Shown here piece after piece: positions 25,301 to 35,900 of a stretch of 64,000 nt of DNA. The stretch comes from JAAFHZ01 sp964247085 (GTDB taxonomy: Bacteria > Cyanobacteriota > Cyanobacteriia > Cyanobacteriales > Chamaesiphonaceae). The position numbers and the translations under genes are program-made. Location of the stretch: assembly GCA_964247085.1 (NCBI GenBank), contig CAXTSX010000005.1:57945-121944 (forward strand), read 5' to 3'. Each line of letters begins with the position of its first letter. Position 1 is the first letter of the stretch. The notes under the pieces were generated by a model. That model had not been told where the DNA came from and searched no databases. It saw nothing but the letters and a program-made list of their open reading frames with translations.

Positions 25301-26170
25301 TCAGTCTGATTTTCGCCGTGCCACTACAAATCGATCTAACCCGGCCCAATCATTAATAATCTGAATATCTTGATATTGACCCTGCCGCTCCAACAATTCC
25401 ACCACCGCCATGCCCTGACCAGCCATCATTTCCACTAGCCATAGCCCACCCGCCACTAAAAAATCGGGCGCAGTATTAACTAACTGCCGGATGGCGACCA
25501 ATCCATCTGTTCCTCCATCCAAAGCTAGATGGGGTTCATACAGAGCCACCTCCGGCTGCAAATCTGGCACTAGCATCGTAGGAATATAGGGCGGATTAGA
25601 AACCATCCCCATTACTTGACCAGACAAATGACTCAATGGTTGCCACCAACTGCCTTGGTATAGTTGAATGTGATCGATCAAGCCAGCGTTAGTAATATTC
25701 TGGCGGGCAATCGTCAAAGCAGCATCACTACAATCCACGGCATGAATAGTAGCCTGGGGCAGCGCCGCCGCCAGTCCGATCGCAATTGCCCCACTACCAG
25801 TGCCCAAATCTAGCCAATGACTAATCTGACGGGCAGCGGATGTATGTTCTAAAACAAGATCAATAATTAATTCTGTTTCTGGACGCGGAATTAGCACTGC
25901 TGGCGAGACTTGCAATTCCCAATCCCGCCAGGGAGTGGTACCCACTAAATATTGAAGAGGTACCCGCCGATCTAGATGCTGTTGCCATAGATCTAATATT
26001 TCCGACCAAGGCCGGTCTAACTGGACAGCTGGTCGATCAATCAATGTCCCTAATCGCAAGGATAATTTATCCACATCAGTCAACGCCGACAGCAGCCACT
26101 CCGCCGCCGTGATATCAGACCTCACCCCTCGATACCACTGCCACACAGTGACTCCATCAATCTGTGCCAC
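25301..26170 (-). CDS. prmC: Release factor glutamine methyltransferase PrmC
   Basis: PrmC (HemK) methylates the glutamine of the GGQ motif in peptide-chain release factors, using S-adenosylmethionine. The 289-residue protein has the helical N-terminal domain, the VLIPRPETELI motif before the methyltransferase fold, the SAM loop LDLGTGSGAIAIGLA, and the active-site NPPY (MVSNPPYIP, near residue 193). Length and motifs are complete. It is followed in the genome by no release-factor gene in this window. The upstream Tic22-like gene is 12 bp away on the same strand. Confidence 0.96.
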   Translation of the reverse strand: MAQIDGVTVWQWYRGVRSDITAAEWLLSALTDVDKLSLRLGTLIDRPAVQLDRPWSEILDLWQQHLDRRVPLQYLVGTTPWRDWELQVSPAVLIPRPETELIIDLVLEHTSAARQISHWLDLGTGSGAIAIGLAAALPQATIHAVDCSDAALTIARQNITNAGLIDHIQLYQGSWWQPLSHLSGQVMGMVSNPPYIPTMLVPDLQPEVALYEPHLALDGGTDGLVAIRQLVNTAPDFLVAGGLWLVEMMAGQGMAVVELLERQGQYQDIQIINDWAGLDRFVVARRKSD

Positions 26171-26182
26171 GAATATTTGCCA

Positions 26183-26899
26183 TTAACGAATGGTGGCTTT
26201 AGAACTACGCAGTAGCTCCACAGCCTCTGCCGAAGGCATCAGTGTTACTTTCTCGTACAAGGGATTGTTGTTCGATCGCAAGGTATCCATAAATTTCTCT
26301 AAACTAAGTACCTGGATCCCGGCAGTATCGGCCAAATCGGGGTTGTTTTTCTTAAAAGTCTCTAGGTATGGTTCCAACTGCTGGCGATCGAAGAACAGGG
26401 GAATAATTTGTTTCTTATTTTGATTAATAGTCAGATAGCCCGGTTGTTGACCAGCTAGTCCCAAAAATAGTGGTACTCCCTCAAATTTTTCTAGCGTAGT
26501 GTTATTACTTTGGTTCAAATCGCGGGCAGCTTTGACTTGAGACTGAGTAGGCACAAATAATACATCAACCTTTTTACTAGCCTTTAGTTTATACATTTCA
26601 CTCAAAGATACTGGCCGAATTTGCAGCTGTTTCACTAGCTCCGGTTTCCGCTGCCGCATTTTTTGCAGAGCAGCTTGAGCATCTTTCGGACTCAAGTAAG
26701 CATTGGTATAAGTCCCATTCGTAGTGTCACGCTCCATCAGCGGCGATCCAGTTTTGTCCGTAAGAGTAAACACCGGCAAGTCTTGGAGCTTTTTCAAAAT
26801 TTGAGCCGTGGGGATCGCTTGAGCCACAGTCCCTACCAAAACACTACTACTAACTAAGCCGCATACCATCCCACCCATGAAAACTTGCTTCATCGCCAT
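26183..26899 (-). CDS. Tic22-like family protein
   Basis: The 238 residues begin with a signal peptide (FMGGMVCGLVSSSVLVGTVA, cleavage near AQA). The mature part matches the Tic22 family: LKKLQDLPVFTLTDKTGSPL, AYLSPKDAQAALQKMRQ, VDVLFVPTQSQV, GVPLFLGLAGQ and QQLEPYLETFKK. Cyanobacterial Tic22 is a periplasmic or thylakoid-lumen chaperone linked to outer-membrane biogenesis and is the ancestor of the chloroplast import component. ATG 26899 is followed by a second ATG at 26893 that sits better behind AGGA. It lies in a row with prmC and the TerB-like gene. Confidence 0.9.
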   Translation of the reverse strand: MAMKQVFMGGMVCGLVSSSVLVGTVAQAIPTAQILKKLQDLPVFTLTDKTGSPLMERDTTNGTYTNAYLSPKDAQAALQKMRQRKPELVKQLQIRPVSLSEMYKLKASKKVDVLFVPTQSQVKAARDLNQSNNTTLEKFEGVPLFLGLAGQQPGYLTINQNKKQIIPLFFDRQQLEPYLETFKKNNPDLADTAGIQVLSLEKFMDTLRSNNNPLYEKVTLMPSAEAVELLRSSKATIR

Positions 26900-26936
26900 A
26901 CATCCTAAAAATTATAAAAAACTCTAACAATTTAAA

Positions 26937-27359
26937 TTAACCAGCTTTCCACTGCTGATAAGCATCATCCAGTCTTGATAACAATGACCGGGCTGTCGAT
27001 AAACGAGTTACCACCGGCTGCTCAGTATTTTTTTGCGGCAGACTGTTTAACAAATAAGCCTCATCGATCGCCACATCATTATCGCTGTAGATAATACCGC
27101 CGAGAGCCTCTAACAAATGTTCATAGTCTGCATCATTGGGCTGATTTTTCAGGTAATCTTGCACCCACTGGTAGCATTGAGCTGCTGGGATCGCGGTCTG
27201 GCCAAGATTAGCAATTAAGACACTAATCTCTGGATCATTGGCCAGACCCTGGCTGTTAGCAATGCCAATTAAATGTTCTCGCTCGGCATCTTGCACTTGC
27301 CCATCCAGCCAAGCTACACCAATCAGAATTTTAAGAAGTTGTTGTGCCGAGTTAGCCAT
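26937..27359 (-). CDS. TerB-like (tellurite-resistance domain) protein
   Basis: The 140 residues form an all-helical TerB-like domain: ILIGVAWLDGQVQDAEREHL is the typical first motif (D-G-x-(V/I)-x-x-x-E), followed by further helices with acidic residues that may bind metal. Start chosen at ATG 27359, where the conserved fold begins and an AAGG precedes; the open frame extends 21 codons further upstream. Cyanobacterial members are widespread and of unknown role, and no other ter genes are nearby. It is 37 bp upstream of the Tic22-like gene. Confidence 0.8.
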   Translation of the reverse strand: MANSAQQLLKILIGVAWLDGQVQDAEREHLIGIANSQGLANDPEISVLIANLGQTAIPAAQCYQWVQDYLKNQPNDADYEHLLEALGGIIYSDNDVAIDEAYLLNSLPQKNTEQPVVTRLSTARSLLSRLDDAYQQWKAG

Positions 27360-27476
27360 AACCTTAATTTCATTGAGATGCTCTGTCTTTACTCTCTCAC
27401 AGCTTTGGCCATCAACGGGCAAAACTTAATCAATATATTGCTAAATTCATTACTACTTTTAACTATATGAGTAGTA

Positions 27477-27689
27477 TTGATTTGCCCAAAAGAATTTCCC
27501 TCGGATCCAGAATATAGTGCCGGTCTTTGGGATTTTGCTGATTCCATACCCCCAGATTTAGAGCTACCGCTGGGAGCACCACCAAAACTGTTGTATTTGA
27601 TACAAAATAACTGGCCAGATTCTCCAGACGATTCCAGTTTTCGGTGCTACTGTTTTAGATCCATGCCTACCTTCTTGTTACTTTTTTAG
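27477..27689 (+). CDS. Possible small protein upstream of dnaE
   Basis: A 70-codon frame starting at TTG 27477 encodes an acidic, proline-rich product (DPEYSAGLWDFADSIPPDLE, later LLYLIQNNWPDSPDD) whose composition looks protein-like. There is no convincing start codon or ribosome-binding site and I know no homologue. It fills most of the 378-bp gap between the TerB-like gene and dnaE, which otherwise must hold the dnaE promoter. Confidence 0.25.
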   Translation: MICPKEFPSDPEYSAGLWDFADSIPPDLELPLGAPPKLLYLIQNNWPDSPDDSSFRCYCFRSMPTFLLLF

Positions 27690-27737
27690 TGCGTGGGTAC
27701 TATATACAATACGCGTATCTATTTGACTAATTTCCCT

Positions 27738-30700
27738 ATGTCTTTCGTTGGTTTACACATTCACAGCGACTACAGCCTGCTTGATGGGGCGAGTCAATTA
27801 CCCGAACTCGCTGATCGAGCGGTGGAATTGGGGATGCCCGCGATCGCCCTCACCGATCACGGCGTGATGTATGGTGCGATCGAACTAATCAAGGTTTGTA
27901 AAGCCCGCAAAATCAAGCCAATTATTGGCAACGAAATGTATGTGGTAGATGGCAATATTCATGAGCAGAAGCGCCGCCAGAAATTTCATCAGGTGGTACT
28001 AGCCAAAAACACCCAGGGTTATAAGAATCTAGTTAAATTAACCACCATTTCTCACCTAGAAGGCTTTCAAGGGCGGGGTATTTTCGCCCGTCCTTGCATC
28101 AATCGCGAGCTTCTAAAGCAATATCGGGAAGGTTTAATTGTCACCAGTGCCTGCTTGGGAGGAGAGATTCCCCAGGCTATTATGGCGGGCAAACTAGAAC
28201 ATGCTCGCAAAGCAGCGCGCTGGTACAAAGATGTCTTTGGTGAGGATTTTTACTTAGAAATTCAGGATCACGGTTCCCAAGAAGATCGAATTGTGAATGT
28301 GGAGATCGTGCGCATTGCCACCGAGTTAGACATTAAAATCATTGCTACCAACGATTCCCACTTTATTTCTTGCGAGGATGTTGAAGCTCATGATGCTCTG
28401 CTGTGCATTCAAACAGGCAAGTTAATTACAGAAGACAGCCGGATGCGCTATAGCGGCACTGAGTACCTCAAGTCGGCCGCAGAAATGGCCATGCTCTTTC
28501 AAGATCATTTACCCGAAGAAGTGATTAGAACAGCGATCGCCAACACCCTGGAAGTTGCCGACAAAATCGAGCAATATAACGTTTTGGGTGAACCCCGGAT
28601 CCCGGATTTCCCGATTCCATCTGGCCATACCCCCGCCACCTACGTAGAAGAAATCTCCCGGCAGGGTCTTCAGGATCTACTAAAAGTTAATAACTATGAT
28701 GATATCGATCTGGAGTATCAAGAACGGCTAGACTACGAACTAAAAATGATCGAGCAGATGGGTTTTTCCACCTACTTTTTGGTGGTGTGGGACTATATCA
28801 AATTTGCGCGCGATCAGGGCATTCCGGTAGGTCCGGGAAGAGGTTCAGCCGCTGGTTCCCTGGTGGCTTACACCATGCGGATCACGAATATCGACCCAGT
28901 GCATCACGGCTTACTATTTGAGCGCTTTTTGAACCCCGAACGCAAGTCGATGCCCGATATTGATACTGATTTTTGCATCGAGCGCCGGGATGAAGTGATT
29001 CAATATGTAACCAAAAAATACGGTACGGAAAGGGTTGCCCAGATCATTACCTTTAACCGCATGACCTCCAAGGCAGTCCTCAAGGATGTAGCGCGGGTGT
29101 TAGATATTAACTATGGCGACTCGGATAAGATGACCAAATTCATCCCCACAGTGCGGGGTAAGCCGACTAAATTGGCAGTAATGATTTCTGATAAAACTCC
29201 AGCTCCAGAGTTCAAGGCAGCCTACGATAACAACCGGATTTTTGAAACTAAAACTCCAGGAGCTGGGGTGCCAGCTCAGCAGTGGATCGACATGGCCATC
29301 AGGATTGAAGGAACCAACAAAACCTTTGGAGTCCATGCGGCGGGGGTGGTGATCTCGGCACAGCCTTTAGATGAAATTGTGCCCTTACAACGTAATAACG
29401 ATGGCTCGGTAATCACGCAGTATTACATGGAAGATTTGGATGCCTTGGGTCTGTTAAAAATGGACTTTTTGGGACTGAGAAATCTAACAATTATTCAAAA
29501 TGCCTTGGATTTAATTAAGCTCAACCAGGGAGACGATATTCATCCCGATGATATTACCTACGAAGAAAGGCGATCGATCTCGATTTTGCACAAAAATGGG
29601 ACTAAGAGCAAAAAGCGCCCACCCCAAGTCGATCGCACTTATCAGGCGATCGAAGCCGGAGATTTAGAAGGGGTATTTCAGCTGGAGTCTTCGGGGATGC
29701 TGGATGTGGTATCGAAGCTGAAACCCTCTTGCATTGAAGATTTATCGTCGATTTTGGCGCTCTATCGACCGGGACCACTAGATGCTGGTCTGATTCCGCA
29801 CTTTATCGATCGGAAGCATGGCCGAGAGGCGATCGTTTATGATCACCCATTGCTGGAACCTATACTAGAAGAGACTTATGGGACTTTATGCTACCAAGAG
29901 CAGATCATGCGGATGGCGCAGGATTTAGCGGGCTATTCTTTAGGACAAGCCGACTTGTTGCGACGAGCGATGAGTAAAAAGAAAGCCGACGAAATGCAGA
30001 AACAACGCACCACTTTTGTAGATGGCTCAGCCAAAAACAACATTTCTGGAGAAATTGCCAACAAGCTTTTTGACCAAATGGTGCTGTTTGCGGAATATTG
30101 TTTCAATAAATCCCACTCCACAGCCTATGCCTACGTTACTTACCAGACTGCTTTCTTGAAAGCCAACTATCCGGTGGAATATATGGCCGCGCTGCTGACA
30201 GCGAACAGTGGCGATCAAGATAAAGTCACCAAATATCTGAATAACTGCGAGCAAACCTTACGCATTAAAGTTGAGCCACCAGATATTAATCGATCGAACA
30301 CTAATTTCACTCCAGTTAAGGGGCAAAAAAGTATTTTCTTTGGTCTCTCCGCCATTAAAAATGTGGGCGAAGGGGCGATCGAGACTATTTTGGCCGAACG
30401 AGCTGTGGGTGGTGAGTTCCAATCCCTAGCTGATCTATGTCAACGAATTAATCTACAGGCTGTTAATAGCCGCAACCTAGAATCACTGATCAAATGCGGA
30501 GCCTTTGATAATATTGAACCCAATCGTCAGCAGCTGATCCAGGATATGGAATTGACGGTACCCTGGGCACAAAAACGCGCCAAGGAAAAGGCGATCGGTC
30601 AAGGAAATTTGTTTGATCTGATGGGTGGTACTCAAAAAAGTGCCGATAATAGTTTTGAAGCTGCTCCCAAGGCTCCCGCTACTGCCGATTTCAGCTCTCA

Positions 30701-31430
30701 AGAACGCTTGCAATTCGAGCTAGAACTATTAGGAGTTTATGTCTCCGACCATCCTTTAAAATCAGCCGAACACATTGTCCGCCATCAAAACATTGCTACG
30801 GTTAATTTAATAGAAATCGATAAACACGTCCGTAAGGGTTTAGTAAAAGTAGTGGTTATGCTGCAAGAAGTCAAAATCACCCAGACCAAAAAAGACAATA
30901 AATCAATGGCTATCCTGAAGGTCAGCGGTATTGATGGCACTCAAGTTGCTGCTGTCGCTTTTACCGATGCCTACGAAAAAGTTAAAGACTTATTAGCTAT
31001 CAATGTGCCGATCATTATGGAAGGCAAAGTCAACCGTCGTGATGAAGAACTCCAAATAGTAGTAGAGGGTATTGAAGTGATCGACCTGAGTCTGGATTTT
31101 GGGGAAGAAGAAATTACGGGAGACAAGATTGCCCTGATCCATATCCCGATCGATATGCTGGCTGACCAGCGCCAAATGCAACAGCTCCAAACCATCCTGG
31201 AAGAATATGCTGGGAACGATGCAGAGATTGCCAAGACTCCAGTCTATGCTTTGGTCGCCTCGGCCACCAGCCAACGCCTGGTTAAGTTTGGTGAACAATT
31301 TGCCCTAGAATCCGAGGACAAAGCAGTGGCTCGAATCAGCCATCTAGGTTTTACGGCCAAAATTAGGTCGCGGCCAACAGAATTACCACCGTCCTGTGCT
31401 GTGCTCGCAGCCGAGCCATCTAGAATCTAA
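27738..31430 (+). CDS. dnaE: DNA polymerase III alpha subunit DnaE (uninterrupted)
   Basis: The replicative polymerase. ATG 27738 gives 1,230 residues starting MSFVGLHIHSDYSLLDGASQ, the PHP domain; the upstream part of the open frame is not conserved. GPGRGSAAGSLVAY and PDIDTDFC mark the palm catalytic site with its aspartates. A tandem helix-hairpin-helix region and an OB-fold (GLVKVVVMLQEVKI, then SMAILKVSG) complete the usual order. Many cyanobacteria split dnaE by a trans-splicing intein before CFNKSHSTAY; here LFAEYCFNKSHSTAYAYVTY reads straight through, so neither intein nor split is present. No beta-clamp or other replication gene adjoins it. Confidence 0.97.
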   Translation: MSFVGLHIHSDYSLLDGASQLPELADRAVELGMPAIALTDHGVMYGAIELIKVCKARKIKPIIGNEMYVVDGNIHEQKRRQKFHQVVLAKNTQGYKNLVKLTTISHLEGFQGRGIFARPCINRELLKQYREGLIVTSACLGGEIPQAIMAGKLEHARKAARWYKDVFGEDFYLEIQDHGSQEDRIVNVEIVRIATELDIKIIATNDSHFISCEDVEAHDALLCIQTGKLITEDSRMRYSGTEYLKSAAEMAMLFQDHLPEEVIRTAIANTLEVADKIEQYNVLGEPRIPDFPIPSGHTPATYVEEISRQGLQDLLKVNNYDDIDLEYQERLDYELKMIEQMGFSTYFLVVWDYIKFARDQGIPVGPGRGSAAGSLVAYTMRITNIDPVHHGLLFERFLNPERKSMPDIDTDFCIERRDEVIQYVTKKYGTERVAQIITFNRMTSKAVLKDVARVLDINYGDSDKMTKFIPTVRGKPTKLAVMISDKTPAPEFKAAYDNNRIFETKTPGAGVPAQQWIDMAIRIEGTNKTFGVHAAGVVISAQPLDEIVPLQRNNDGSVITQYYMEDLDALGLLKMDFLGLRNLTIIQNALDLIKLNQGDDIHPDDITYEERRSISILHKNGTKSKKRPPQVDRTYQAIEAGDLEGVFQLESSGMLDVVSKLKPSCIEDLSSILALYRPGPLDAGLIPHFIDRKHGREAIVYDHPLLEPILEETYGTLCYQEQIMRMAQDLAGYSLGQADLLRRAMSKKKADEMQKQRTTFVDGSAKNNISGEIANKLFDQMVLFAEYCFNKSHSTAYAYVTYQTAFLKANYPVEYMAALLTANSGDQDKVTKYLNNCEQTLRIKVEPPDINRSNTNFTPVKGQKSIFFGLSAIKNVGEGAIETILAERAVGGEFQSLADLCQRINLQAVNSRNLESLIKCGAFDNIEPNRQQLIQDMELTVPWAQKRAKEKAIGQGNLFDLMGGTQKSADNSFEAAPKAPATADFSSQERLQFELELLGVYVSDHPLKSAEHIVRHQNIATVNLIEIDKHVRKGLVKVVVMLQEVKITQTKKDNKSMAILKVSGIDGTQVAAVAFTDAYEKVKDLLAINVPIIMEGKVNRRDEELQIVVEGIEVIDLSLDFGEEEITGDKIALIHIPIDMLADQRQMQQLQTILEEYAGNDAEIAKTPVYALVASATSQRLVKFGEQFALESEDKAVARISHLGFTAKIRSRPTELPPSCAVLAAEPSRI

Positions 31431-31475
31431 TTCGTCATAAATGACTGCTCGGTTTTCAGACAAACATCCGATCAG

Positions 31476-32924
31476 TTACATCAATATACCGCTAAAGGCA
31501 TAGGTGTTATCGATCGCATCAACTAAAAAGCGTTGAATAGTAGCATTGAGTTGTTTTAGTTTCACGGGTTTAGTCAAATATTCATTGGCACCCACTGCCA
31601 AACATTTTTCCCGATCGCCTTCCATCGCTAAGGCCGTCAAGGCAATGATCGGAATCGAGACCAACTCAGGCTGTTGGCGAATACGCGTAATCGCTTCCAG
31701 TCCATCCATTGCTGGCATTTGAATATCCATCAAAATCAAGTCCGGGCGGTATTTTTGAGTCAAATCGATGGCCGATTGTCCATCTTGAGCCACAATCGGG
31801 CGATAGCCCTTCGCCGTCAAATAGCTAGAAATGGTATTAATATTCAGCTCATTATCTTCCACAATTAGAATCAGTGGTGGCTCCGGGATATCTTTCTCCA
31901 GAAATCCAGATAAAGCCGCAACAACCCCAGATGGATCGTGCAATTCAGTTGCTGGATCGGCCACCAAACAACTAGCTGGTAAGGAGATCTCCACACAACT
32001 ACCATGACCGATCGTACTTTCGGAAGTGAGCGAACCACCGTGCAATTCCACAATCGGGTTAACCAACATTAAGCCAAAGCCGATGCGCTTATTACTAATT
32101 TTGGTGAGACCCAGCGCCAATTGCTCATCTGAGAGCCCTACAGAAATTTCTTTACTGGTATCAATCACTGTTAAATGGAGACCAATACCATCATTCACCA
32201 ATGGATCTGGCTTGGTAATTACTAATTTCACTTTGCCACCAGTGGGAGTAGAGTCGATCGCCTGACTAAGCAAATTAATTAACACTTGACGCATTCGCTG
32301 GAAATCAACAGCTACATACCCAGGATGGATCGGCAACTCCACATCTAGTTGAATCTGTTTTTGAATGGCGTGGTGTTGGACGAAAGTCACACTAGAGTGA
32401 CAAAGTTCTGTTACTGCCACTGTTGTAATCTCTAGCTCTAGTTTACCAACTTGAATTTTCGAGAGGTCTACCATATTGTTAATCAGCGCCAATAAGTACC
32501 AACCGCTGCGATCGATCGTACTCACCGCATTGAGCTGTTGCTCATTCATGGTACCAAATACTTCTTCTAACAATGTCTCGGACATGCCCAAAATACCATT
32601 GAGCGGATTCCGAAATTCATGACTAATAGTCGCAACAAATTCATCCGTAAAGTAATTAGCTGACTGTTGTTCGAGTAAAAACAGTGGCTGGAGCAATTCT
32701 GGATAACGGTGAGCCAATTGGTTTTGATGAGTAGTATCACCCAACTGGGTATAACAGCGATAGGCATCTTGACAATAGACTGCGGCTATTTTTTCCTTAC
32801 CCCAATCTAAATAAAAAATAGCCGCCTGCTCGTTAGCAATCGCTATGGCCAACAGAGATTGATTTTCTTGAGCATCGAGAATAGCTTGATCTAGTCGAAG
32901 CATCTCTTCTACATATCGTTCCAA
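31476..32924 (-). CDS. Degenerate histidine kinase with intact receiver domain (paralogue fragment of the giant kinases)
   Basis: The 482 residues correspond to the C-terminal quarter of the three giant upstream proteins, without their GAF/PAS segments. Residues 25-80 (IANEQAAIFYLDWGKEKIAA) match the last TPR-like repeat of the paralogues. HisKA follows, with ISHEFRNPLNGILGMSE and histidine 102. The ATPase domain is decayed: N-box NLLSQAIDSTPTGG (paralogues NLLSNAVKFTPTGG), G1 DTSKEI for DTGIGI, G2 GFGLML for GTGLGL. The receiver (about 350-470) is intact, with the phospho-acceptor aspartate in LILMDIQMPAMDG near 396. It probably cannot bind ATP normally but could accept phosphate. It is the last gene of the minus-strand run and converges on dnaE. 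Confidence 0.88.
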   Translation of the reverse strand: MERYVEEMLRLDQAILDAQENQSLLAIAIANEQAAIFYLDWGKEKIAAVYCQDAYRCYTQLGDTTHQNQLAHRYPELLQPLFLLEQQSANYFTDEFVATISHEFRNPLNGILGMSETLLEEVFGTMNEQQLNAVSTIDRSGWYLLALINNMVDLSKIQVGKLELEITTVAVTELCHSSVTFVQHHAIQKQIQLDVELPIHPGYVAVDFQRMRQVLINLLSQAIDSTPTGGKVKLVITKPDPLVNDGIGLHLTVIDTSKEISVGLSDEQLALGLTKISNKRIGFGLMLVNPIVELHGGSLTSESTIGHGSCVEISLPASCLVADPATELHDPSGVVAALSGFLEKDIPEPPLILIVEDNELNINTISSYLTAKGYRPIVAQDGQSAIDLTQKYRPDLILMDIQMPAMDGLEAITRIRQQPELVSIPIIALTALAMEGDREKCLAVGANEYLTKPVKLKQLNATIQRFLVDAIDNTYAFSGILM

Positions 32925-32985
32925 GGTTCTCGTTTACTTTGTTCTCAATTATCAACCCAGTATACCCATTAATTTCAAATTAATT

Positions 32986-35900
32986 TCAACGGAGTAATTT
33001 TTGAATAGTTTGATGCAATTTTTGCAATTTAATGGGTTTCGCAAAATATCGATCGGCACCAGCTGCCAAACATTTTTCTCGATCGCCGGGCATTGCCAGT
33101 GCCGTCAGTGCAATAATTGGAATATTAGCTAGGGTGGATTGTTGACGAATCCGCTGAATTGCTTCTAGACCATCCATGCCGGGCATTTGAATGTCCATCA
33201 AAATTAGATCCGGGTGCTCTTTTTGGGCTTGCTCAATGGCCTCTTGACCGTTGTATGCAAATATTACTCGATAACCTTTACCGATCAGATAACTAGCAAA
33301 GGTATCGATATTCATCTCATTATCTTCAGCCAATAATATCAAGGGGATTTTGGAATCTGAAAACATTTCATCGACAGAAATGACTGGAGGCACCGCTAGC
33401 AATGATTCTTGCTCTGCTACTTGATGCTGTTGAGGTATGACCAGACTAAAACAACTACCTTTTCCGACTTCACTCTCGATCGAAACCCGCCCACCATGTA
33501 ATTCCACAATTTGCTTGACCAACATTAAACCCAGTCCAGTACCTTCATACTGGCGGTTGAGGCTACTATCAATTTGAATAAAAGGTTGAAAGAGTTTGGC
33601 AACATCATCATGCTTAATACCAATTCCCGTGTCGGTTACCGCAAAACACAAATTGTAACCATCTTTGTCTACTAGCGGTGACTGTAACGATACTGTTAAA
33701 GCTACATGACCGCCATTAGGAGTGAATTTAACAGCATTAGTAAATAAGTTGATTAACACCTGACGCATCCGCCGATCATCGACCCAAATACTTTCTAGAT
33801 TGGCGGGCAAATGAATATTAATTTGAATTTGCTTCTCAAATGCTTTTTGCTTAACAAACAGTAAACTGGCTTCACAAAGCTGAGTTAGAGAAGTTTTTTC
33901 AATATTTAGTCCTAATTTACCAGCTGAAATTTTAGAAACATCCAAAATATCATTGATTAATGATAATAAATGTTCACCACTTTTTTCGATCGTCGAAATC
34001 GAATTCAGTTGACGAGAATTTAATGGTCCCAAAATTTCTTCTTGCAACATTTCTGACATCCCTAAAATCGCATTCATTGGAGTACGGAGTTCGTGACTCA
34101 TCGTTGCCAGAAACTCATCTTTTAAGCGGGTCGCTCGTTGGAGTTCAGCGTTAGTTAATTCTAGTCTTTCGTTAGCATCATGCAAAGCAGCTTCTACTTG
34201 CTTGATATCGCTAATATTAATCAGCAAACCATTACTGCTAATCGCCTGACCGTCGTCATCGAAAATCAAAGTAGAAACATCATAAACCCAAAGCACCTGG
34301 CCATCAGCAGCAACTAACCGATATTCAAATTCACAATTGCAACGATTGGCGATCGCTCCGTTATAGAGGCTAACAACTAAATCAAGATCTTCTGGATAGA
34401 CAATACTTTGCCAGAAGTTGGTTTTAGCCAGCCAATCAGTTAATGGATAGCCAAATAATGACTCTGCTCGATCGCTCACGAAAATAAATTGATCGGTTTT
34501 CAGATCATATTCCCAAACAACTCCATTAATTGATTGAATTAAGTTGTAGCATTGCTGCTGTGATGCGGCCAGTTGGGCAGCTATTCGTTGGCGTTCGCTC
34601 TCAGCAGATTGCTGTTTAGTGATATCTCGACAGATACTGATCAATTGACCATTGGCTAATAAAGACAATGTGACTTCCCGATAAAAAGTGCTGCCATCTT
34701 TACGAATAGCAATCGCTTCTCCCCGCCATTGTCCAGATTTAGCTACGATCGCACAAGCACCATTTTCAAACTCTTTCATCGAATCTGGATCGTGTAAATA
34801 AGACCAGTGTTGACCAATTAATTCATCCACCCGATAGCCATACATCTGGGCATAGCTACGATTAATATAAATAAGTCGGCCATTTTTTTCTATGATAGCC
34901 ATCCCATCCAAGGATGCTTCCATCGCTGCAGAACGCTGAGAAACAGATTCATAAAGTTGGGAATTGTGAAGAGTAATAACGGCTTGAGCCGCTAAAAATT
35001 CTACAATAATTTGTCGATCGGACGTGAAGATATCAGCGGCATGACGGTTTTCCAAGTAAACAATTCCTTGAAGTTCATCTCGGTAGAGCAAGGGCAAACA
35101 CATCATACTCTGCGGTTGATATCGCTGAAAATACTCATCAGCTAATAGTGACGAGTCAACATTACGACCACTAAGAATAATTGTTTGGCGACTGTGCCGC
35201 ACTTGGTTAATTAGACGCAAAGGTAGATCATGATATTCTTCTAAAGGTACCCCAATTAGTTCATCAGCTACAGTTGTAGTGTCAATCTGGTACACCTGCC
35301 ATCCATCTTGACTAGAAGTTTTGTTGTTGCTGAGCAGGATTGGAATACAAATCTGGGCACCAGAACTTTTCAAAAGTATTTGACAAAGTTGATTGATCAA
35401 AGTCGGGAATTCAATAATACTGGATAGCAGTTGTGCTGCTTGAATCGCTGCCCCCAGATCGCCAGCAGGTAATTTTTTACCATCCACTATCTGATTAGTT
35501 ATAGAATGAGTGATAGTAGACAACGTCGATAGTGGATTGAATGGTAATGATGGTGCTGGTAGAATAGGAGTAAGAAACTGAGCATAACGTTGCTCTAAAT
35601 CATTGGTTTTAGCGGTGGCTCCCCACCGCTGGTAGCAATAGTAAGCTTCTTTCAGATAAGTAGTGGCAATTTTCTCTTTCTGCCAAGCCAAATAAAATTT
35701 GGCTGCTACTTCGTTGGCTAAAGCTTCTTCTTGCTGGTAACCATTAGCTTTGGCTCCAGCGATCGATCGATCATAGAGTTCCATCGCAGTTGTGTAATCT
35801 GCCAAAACCCGACATTTTTCAGCAGCAACTAGGTCATATTTATGTTGAAAGTTACCTGGCATTAATTGAGCACGCTGCCAGAGCAACTGTTGATTATGAT

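Noticed and set aside
27693..27737. 15-codon N-terminal extension of DnaE
   Set aside because: The conserved PHP domain begins at MSFVGLHIHSDYS (27738), and the extension resembles nothing.
30080..30130. Possible split intein in dnaE
   Set aside because: The canonical insertion site was inspected and reads through without intein motifs or a gene break.
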